A DNA stretch of 9,753 nucleotides, taken from assembly GCA_023424235.1 (NCBI GenBank), contig JAFAEB010000205.1:1-9753 (forward strand). The letters run 5' to 3'. Under the pieces are notes generated by a model. That model worked only from the letters and a program-made list of their open reading frames with translations, was not told the DNA's origin and ran no database searches. A program made the position numbers and the translations under genes. Position 1 is the stretch's first letter. The number at the start of each line of letters is the position of its first letter. This DNA comes from Bacillota bacterium. GTDB taxonomy: Bacteria > Bacillota > Clostridia > Lachnospirales > Lachnospiraceae. Shown piece after piece: positions 6,520 to 9,753 of the stretch.

Positions 6520-8310
6520 ATGATAAAAGATAGAATCACACATTTAAGAGCATTAATGGCGAAAGAATCCATTGATGCTTATATCATACCAACTTCAGAT
6601 TTTCATGAATCCGAATATGTTGGTTCTTATTTTAAACAAAGAAGCTACATGTCAGGGTTTACTGGCTCTGCTGGTACCCTAGTGGTTACATTAACAGAAG
6701 CAGGTTTATGGACTGATGGCAGATATTTTATACAAGCTGCTAGAGAATTAAGTGATACTGGAATTACACTATATAAAAGCGGTGAAGAAGGGGTACCAAC
6801 CCTTACTGAATTCTTAAAGGAAAAATTAGAAGATAATAATACCCTAGGTTTTGACGGTAGAACTCTGAATGCGAATTTAGGAAAACAATTAGTAGATAGC
6901 TTATCTGATAAACATATTAGAGTAAAATATGACAAAGATTTAGTTGATACTATCTGGACAGATAGACCTGATCTTTCAAAGGAAGCTGCCTTTTTATTAG
7001 ATGTGAAATATTCAGGTAAATCTACCACTGATAAATTAAAGGCTCTTCGAGCAGAAATGGAAAAGAAAAAGGTAACTACCCATATTATTACCACCTTAGA
7101 TGATATTGCTTGGTTATTTAATCTTCGTGGAAATGATATTTCTTATAATCCAGTTGTATTAGCTTATTCCATTATCACCTTAGAAAATGCTTATCTATTC
7201 CTTGATAAAAATAAATTAAACGATGCTATATTAGATGAATTTAAAAAGGATAATATCCTTCTTCATCCTTACAATGACATCTATGATTATGTGAAAACCT
7301 TCGATGAGTTGGAAGTTATCCTTCTTGATAGAAAGAAAGTAAACTATGCTATTTGTGAGAACATTAGCAAAAATATTACAGTAATTGATGCTCCAAATCC
7401 AACTGTACTTATGAAAGCAATCAAAAATGACGTAGAAATTGAGAATCTAAGAAACTCACATGTTAAAGATGGGGTAGCCTTTACAAAATTCATGTATTGG
7501 TTAAAAACCAATATCGGTAAAATCCCTATGGATGAAATAAGTGCCAGTGATTACTTAGAGGAACGCCGTAAAGAACAGGATGGATTTATTGAATTAAGCT
7601 TTAATACCATATGTGCATATAAAGACAATGCAGCAATGCTTCATTATTCTGCAAATGAATCTAGTAATGCTACTCTTTTACCGGAAGGATTATTGTTAGT
7701 TGACTCTGGTGGTCAATACTTTGAAGGTACAACAGATATAACTAGAACCATGGCTCTTGGTGAAATCAGTGACGAGCTTAAATTCCATTTTACAACTGTA
7801 CTTAAGAGTATGCTAAACCTTTCAAATGCACGATTCTTATATGGATGTATTGGTCAAAACCTTGATATTTTAGCTAGAGGTCCACTTTGGGATTTAAATT
7901 TAGATTATAAATGTGGTACAGGACATGGCATTGGTTATTTACTTAATGTTCATGAAGCACCGAATGGCTTTAGGTGGAAAAAGGTTCCTGAAAGAGATGA
8001 CGGCTGTGTACTTGAAGCTGGAATGGTAACAACCAATGAACCTGGTGTATATATCGAAGGAAGCCATGGTATTCGTATTGAAAATGAATTAGTATGCCAT
8101 AAAGGAATTAAAAATGAATATGGGCAATTTATGTTCTTCGAAACTATTACCTTTGCACCGATTGATTTAGATGCCATTGATAAGAGTTATCTATCCCCTA
8201 CGGATATTAAGAGACTAAATGACTACCATAAAGAAGTTTATGACAAAATATCTCCTTACTTAAGTGAAGAAGAAAAAGAATGGTTAAAAGAATATACAAG
8301 AGAAATCTAA
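6520..8310 (+). CDS. Xaa-Pro aminopeptidase (M24B, three-domain XPNPEP1 type)
   Basis: A 596-residue cytosolic metallopeptidase expected to remove an N-terminal residue that precedes proline. Two creatinase-like N-terminal domains (about 5-140 and 150-300) precede the pita-bread catalytic domain (about 305-545) and a C-terminal M24 extension (about 550-596), the layout of eukaryotic XPNPEP1 and longer than the roughly 350-440 residues of the classical bacterial enzymes. All five metal ligands are present: D395 (VDSGG), D406 (TTDITRT), H469 (GTGHGIG), E507 (NEPGVY) and E521 (RIENE). The active-site histidines H375 (LHYSA) and H478 (VHEAP) are also there. I chose the ATG at 6520, with GGAGG five bases upstream. 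An in-frame ATG at 6433 lies inside the cyclophilin terminator and would add 29 unrelated residues. No terminator follows directly; the next one is at 8443-8477. Confidence 0.94.
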   Translation: MIKDRITHLRALMAKESIDAYIIPTSDFHESEYVGSYFKQRSYMSGFTGSAGTLVVTLTEAGLWTDGRYFIQAARELSDTGITLYKSGEEGVPTLTEFLKEKLEDNNTLGFDGRTLNANLGKQLVDSLSDKHIRVKYDKDLVDTIWTDRPDLSKEAAFLLDVKYSGKSTTDKLKALRAEMEKKKVTTHIITTLDDIAWLFNLRGNDISYNPVVLAYSIITLENAYLFLDKNKLNDAILDEFKKDNILLHPYNDIYDYVKTFDELEVILLDRKKVNYAICENISKNITVIDAPNPTVLMKAIKNDVEIENLRNSHVKDGVAFTKFMYWLKTNIGKIPMDEISASDYLEERRKEQDGFIELSFNTICAYKDNAAMLHYSANESSNATLLPEGLLLVDSGGQYFEGTTDITRTMALGEISDELKFHFTTVLKSMLNLSNARFLYGCIGQNLDILARGPLWDLNLDYKCGTGHGIGYLLNVHEAPNGFRWKKVPERDDGCVLEAGMVTTNEPGVYIEGSHGIRIENELVCHKGIKNEYGQFMFFETITFAPIDLDAIDKSYLSPTDIKRLNDYHKEVYDKISPYLSEEEKEWLKEYTREI

Positions 8311-8333
8311 ATAATATGAAATAATCAAATTTC

Positions 8334-8362
8334 TTGACACCTAAATGAAACTTTGCTATACT
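8334..8362 (+). promoter_or_regulatory. Strong sigma-A promoter of the transsulfuration operon
   Basis: A perfect -35 TTGACA (8334-8339), a 17-base spacer and the -10 TATACT (8357-8362; five of six consensus bases). It starts 24 bases after the aminopeptidase stop. Transcription should begin around 8369, giving a leader of roughly 126 bases before the start codon at 8495. No other promoter can fit between the leader terminator and that start codon. Confidence 0.85.
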
Positions 8363-8370
8363 CATATAAA

Positions 8371-8395
8371 ATTTCATACTATTATACTATGAAAT
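8371..8395. repeat. Near-perfect 25-bp dyad overlapping the transcription start region
   Basis: ATTTCATA (8371-8378) and TATGAAAT (8388-8395) are exact reverse complements, and the TAT/ATA inside (8380-8382 and 8384-8386) continues the symmetry. Only the C/C pair at 8379 and 8387 breaks it around the centre at 8383. It lies at about +3 to +27 from the predicted start, a classic place for a repressor operator. Because the symmetry reaches the centre, it fits a DNA operator at least as well as an RNA hairpin. Confidence 0.5.
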
Positions 8396-8442
8396 AAGGG
8401 AGTAAAGCTAATATCAATTTATGCATGTATAAAAACAAGCAT

Positions 8443-8477
8443 AAGCTCACCTTCTATCTAGAAGGTGGGCTTTTTTT
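8443..8477 (+). terminator. Strong intrinsic terminator inside the leader, 17 bases before the start codon
   Basis: A stem of up to 13 bp (8443-8455 with 8460-8472; its last pairs use the start of the T-run) has one G-U wobble (8447/8468) and a four-base loop (8456-8459). It is followed by a run of seven T (8471-8477). The ribosome binding site (GGAGG, 8481-8485) begins three bases after the T-run. It may serve both as an attenuator for the following operon and as the only visible terminator for aminopeptidase transcripts. Confidence 0.9.
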
Positions 8478-8494
8478 AAAGGAGGAAGTAACAT

Positions 8495-9628
8495 ATGAAT
8501 TTCAACACCCAATGCATTCATGGCGCAAAGAATGATACCCATCATACTGGTGCAATTAGTGTACCAATTTATCAATCCGCAACTTTCGTACATCCAGGTG
8601 TGGGAGTTAGTACAGGATACGACTATTCAAGATTACAAAACCCAACAAGAGAAGCACTCGAAGCCCTCGTTGCAAGTTTAGAGCAAGGAAGAGATTGCTT
8701 GGCATTTTCTACTGGTATGGCAGCAATAACAACTATGATGGAATTATTTCATATTGGGGATCATATGATAGCCTCTAATGATTTATATGGTGGAACGGTA
8801 CGCTTATTTGAGAATATCTCTAAGAAAAATGGTTTGCATATTGATTATGTAAATACCTCAAATGAATTTGATGTTATTAATCATATCACTCCACAAACAA
8901 AAGCGATTTACATCGAAACACCAAGCAATCCAATGATGAATGTAACTGACATTAAAAAGATATCTTCGATAGCAAAAGAAAATAATCTAATTGTGATTGT
9001 TGACAATACCTTTTTAACTCCATATTTCCAAAAGCCACTCCTTCTAGGTGCTGATATTGTAATTCATAGTGGTACCAAATACCTAAGTGGTCATAATGAT
9101 ACTTTAGCGGGATTTTTAGTAGTGAAAGATGAAATTCTATCTGAAAAGCTAAGATTTATTTATAAAACAACGGGTGCCTGTCTATCACCAATGGATAGTT
9201 GGCTCCTAATTAGGGGAATTAAAACCCTTGCCCTTCGTTTGAAACAAAGTGAAGAGAATGCCTTAAAAATTGCGAAGTGGTTGGAAGAAAATAAAAAGAT
9301 AAAAAAAGTTTATTACATTGGCCTTCCTACTCATCCTGACCATGAATTATCTAAGCAACAAGCTACTGGTTTTGGATCAATGATATCCTTTGAGGTAGAA
9401 GATGAAGAAATTGCGAAGTCCTTATTAGAGCGAGTTAAGATTATCCAGTACGCAGAAAGTCTAGGTGGTATTGAATCCCTAATAACCTATCCTAAACTAC
9501 AAACCCATGCAGATGTACCGCTAAAAGAGAGACTTGAGAGAGGTATCAATGATGGCTTATTACGTTTTTCTGTAGGAATAGAACACATTGATGATTTAAT
9601 AAAAGATTTAGAGCAAGCCTTAGCATAA
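8495..9628 (+). CDS. metB: Cystathionine gamma-synthase/gamma-lyase family PLP enzyme
   Basis: A full-length (377-residue) trans-sulfuration enzyme of the Cys/Met metabolism PLP family. It probably condenses cysteine with an O-acylhomoserine to make cystathionine. YDYSRLQNPTREALE (42-56) supplies Y44 and R46, which hold the cofactor phosphate of the neighbouring subunit. FSTGMAA (71-77) and NDLYGGT (95-101, with Y98 stacking on PLP) follow. D170 in VDNTF pairs with the pyridine nitrogen, and K195 in SGTKYLSGHND forms the Schiff base. ESLGG near 323-327 and R357 in LRFSVGIE bind the substrate carboxylate. The start has GGAGG nine bases upstream. The next gene, a C-S beta-lyase, follows after 27 bases, which favours cystathionine synthesis for methionine. 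Gamma-lyase or O-acetylhomoserine sulfhydrylase activity cannot be excluded by motifs alone. Confidence 0.9.
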   Translation: MNFNTQCIHGAKNDTHHTGAISVPIYQSATFVHPGVGVSTGYDYSRLQNPTREALEALVASLEQGRDCLAFSTGMAAITTMMELFHIGDHMIASNDLYGGTVRLFENISKKNGLHIDYVNTSNEFDVINHITPQTKAIYIETPSNPMMNVTDIKKISSIAKENNLIVIVDNTFLTPYFQKPLLLGADIVIHSGTKYLSGHNDTLAGFLVVKDEILSEKLRFIYKTTGACLSPMDSWLLIRGIKTLALRLKQSEENALKIAKWLEENKKIKKVYYIGLPTHPDHELSKQQATGFGSMISFEVEDEEIAKSLLERVKIIQYAESLGGIESLITYPKLQTHADVPLKERLERGINDGLLRFSVGIEHIDDLIKDLEQALA

Positions 9629-9655
9629 TACTTATTACAAGAAAGAAGGAAGCAT

Positions 9656-9753
9656 ATGACTTATAATTTTGATGAGATAATCGATAGAAGAAATACCAAC
9701 TCCATTAAATATGATTTTGCGAAAGAACGTGGTATGCCTGATAGCGTACTACC
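9656..9753 (+). CDS. MalY/PatB-type C-S beta-lyase (cystathionine beta-lyase), N-terminal fragment
   Basis: Only the first 32 codons lie in the window; the frame is open to the edge. The protein begins MTYNFDEIIDRRNTNSIKY, followed by a D and then FAKERGMPDSVLP. The F(D)..I.RR.TNS.K(W/Y)D opening is characteristic of the PatB/MalY group of fold-type I PLP enzymes, which cleave cystathionine to homocysteine, ammonia and pyruvate. AAGGA lies five bases before the ATG, and the gap to the preceding gene is 27 bases, so both are on one transcript. Together they would form the cysteine-to-homocysteine branch of methionine synthesis. The lysine and other catalytic residues are outside the window. 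Confidence 0.8.
   Translation, partial: MTYNFDEIIDRRNTNSIKYDFAKERGMPDSVL

Larger units (their letters stand above)
8369..8477 (+). ncRNA. Attenuated leader RNA of unknown class (candidate riboswitch or other cis-regulatory RNA)
   Basis: From the predicted start site the transcript runs about 109 bases and ends in a strong terminator. In order it can form a hairpin at 8371-8395 (8-bp stem), a purine-rich single strand (8396-8409, AAGGGAGTAAAGCT), a hairpin at 8418-8445 (TTATGC pairing with GCATAA, plus one wobble, 14-base loop) and the terminator stem. The purine-rich strand can pair with the left arm of the terminator (8396-8402 with 8446-8453, one bulge), a plausible antiterminator. I do not see the conserved T-box sequence (AGGGTGG) or anything I recognise as the SAM-I core, and there is no reading frame rich in Met or Cys codons. 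It could alternatively be a free small RNA, or a simple constitutive leaky terminator. Confidence 0.55.

Noticed and set aside
8389..8397. Two-codon frame ATG AAA TAA in the leader as a minimal uORF
   Set aside because: It is part of the dyad and lies only about 20 bases from the predicted start of transcription with no ribosome binding site; such short frames are expected by chance.
8369..8477. T-box or SAM-I riboswitch in the leader
   Set aside because: The leader is only about 109 bases, the T-box AGGGTGG sequence is missing, and the SAM-I core is not recognisable. I left the class open and did not assign one.
8425..8535. A 37-codon open frame starting in the leader (ATG 8425) as an attenuation leader peptide
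   Set aside because: It has no ribosome binding site, runs through the terminator and over the start of the enzyme gene, and has no cluster of Met or Cys codons.

Overview
The window reads as an ordinary stretch of chromosome from a low-G+C, anaerobic-type Firmicute, most likely a Clostridia/Lachnospiraceae member. This rests on A/T-rich DNA, strong GGAGG-type ribosome binding sites, U-tailed hairpin terminators, the PyrK-dependent (class 1B) dihydroorotate dehydrogenase, and a CsbB/YfhO-like surface glycosylation pair. The species call is an inference. I see no insertion sequence, phage gene, CRISPR array, tRNA or rRNA.

Layout. Minus strand, 1-1711: pyrK then pyrD, the two subunits of NAD-linked dihydroorotate dehydrogenase. 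A Shine-Dalgarno sequence overlaps the pyrD stop codon, so the operon probably continues past the window edge. Minus strand, 1899-5532: a large YfhO-family membrane protein, overlapping by 35 bases a GT2 polyprenyl-phosphate glycosyltransferase. Together they look like a lipid-linked sugar donor synthase plus the GT-C enzyme that uses that donor outside the membrane. A 302-base divergent intergenic region (5533-5834) separates this pair from the plus-strand genes. Plus strand: a single-domain cyclophilin with its own promoter and terminator (5767-6447), an Xaa-Pro aminopeptidase of the three-domain XPNPEP1 type (6520-8310), and a transsulfuration operon (cystathionine gamma-synthase/lyase family at 8495-9628, then the start of a MalY/PatB-type C-S beta-lyase at 9656).

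The most interesting part is the 184-base gap before the transsulfuration operon. It holds a near-consensus sigma-A promoter (8334-8362), a nearly perfect 25-bp dyad just downstream of the -10, a second small hairpin, and a strong intrinsic terminator (8443-8477). The terminator lies only 17 bases before the start codon, so transcription of the operon must pass through it. This is the architecture of an attenuated or riboswitch-type leader. It shows neither the conserved T-box sequence nor anything I recognise as a SAM-I riboswitch, so its class is open. The rest is housekeeping, and I find no convincing new multi-gene system.
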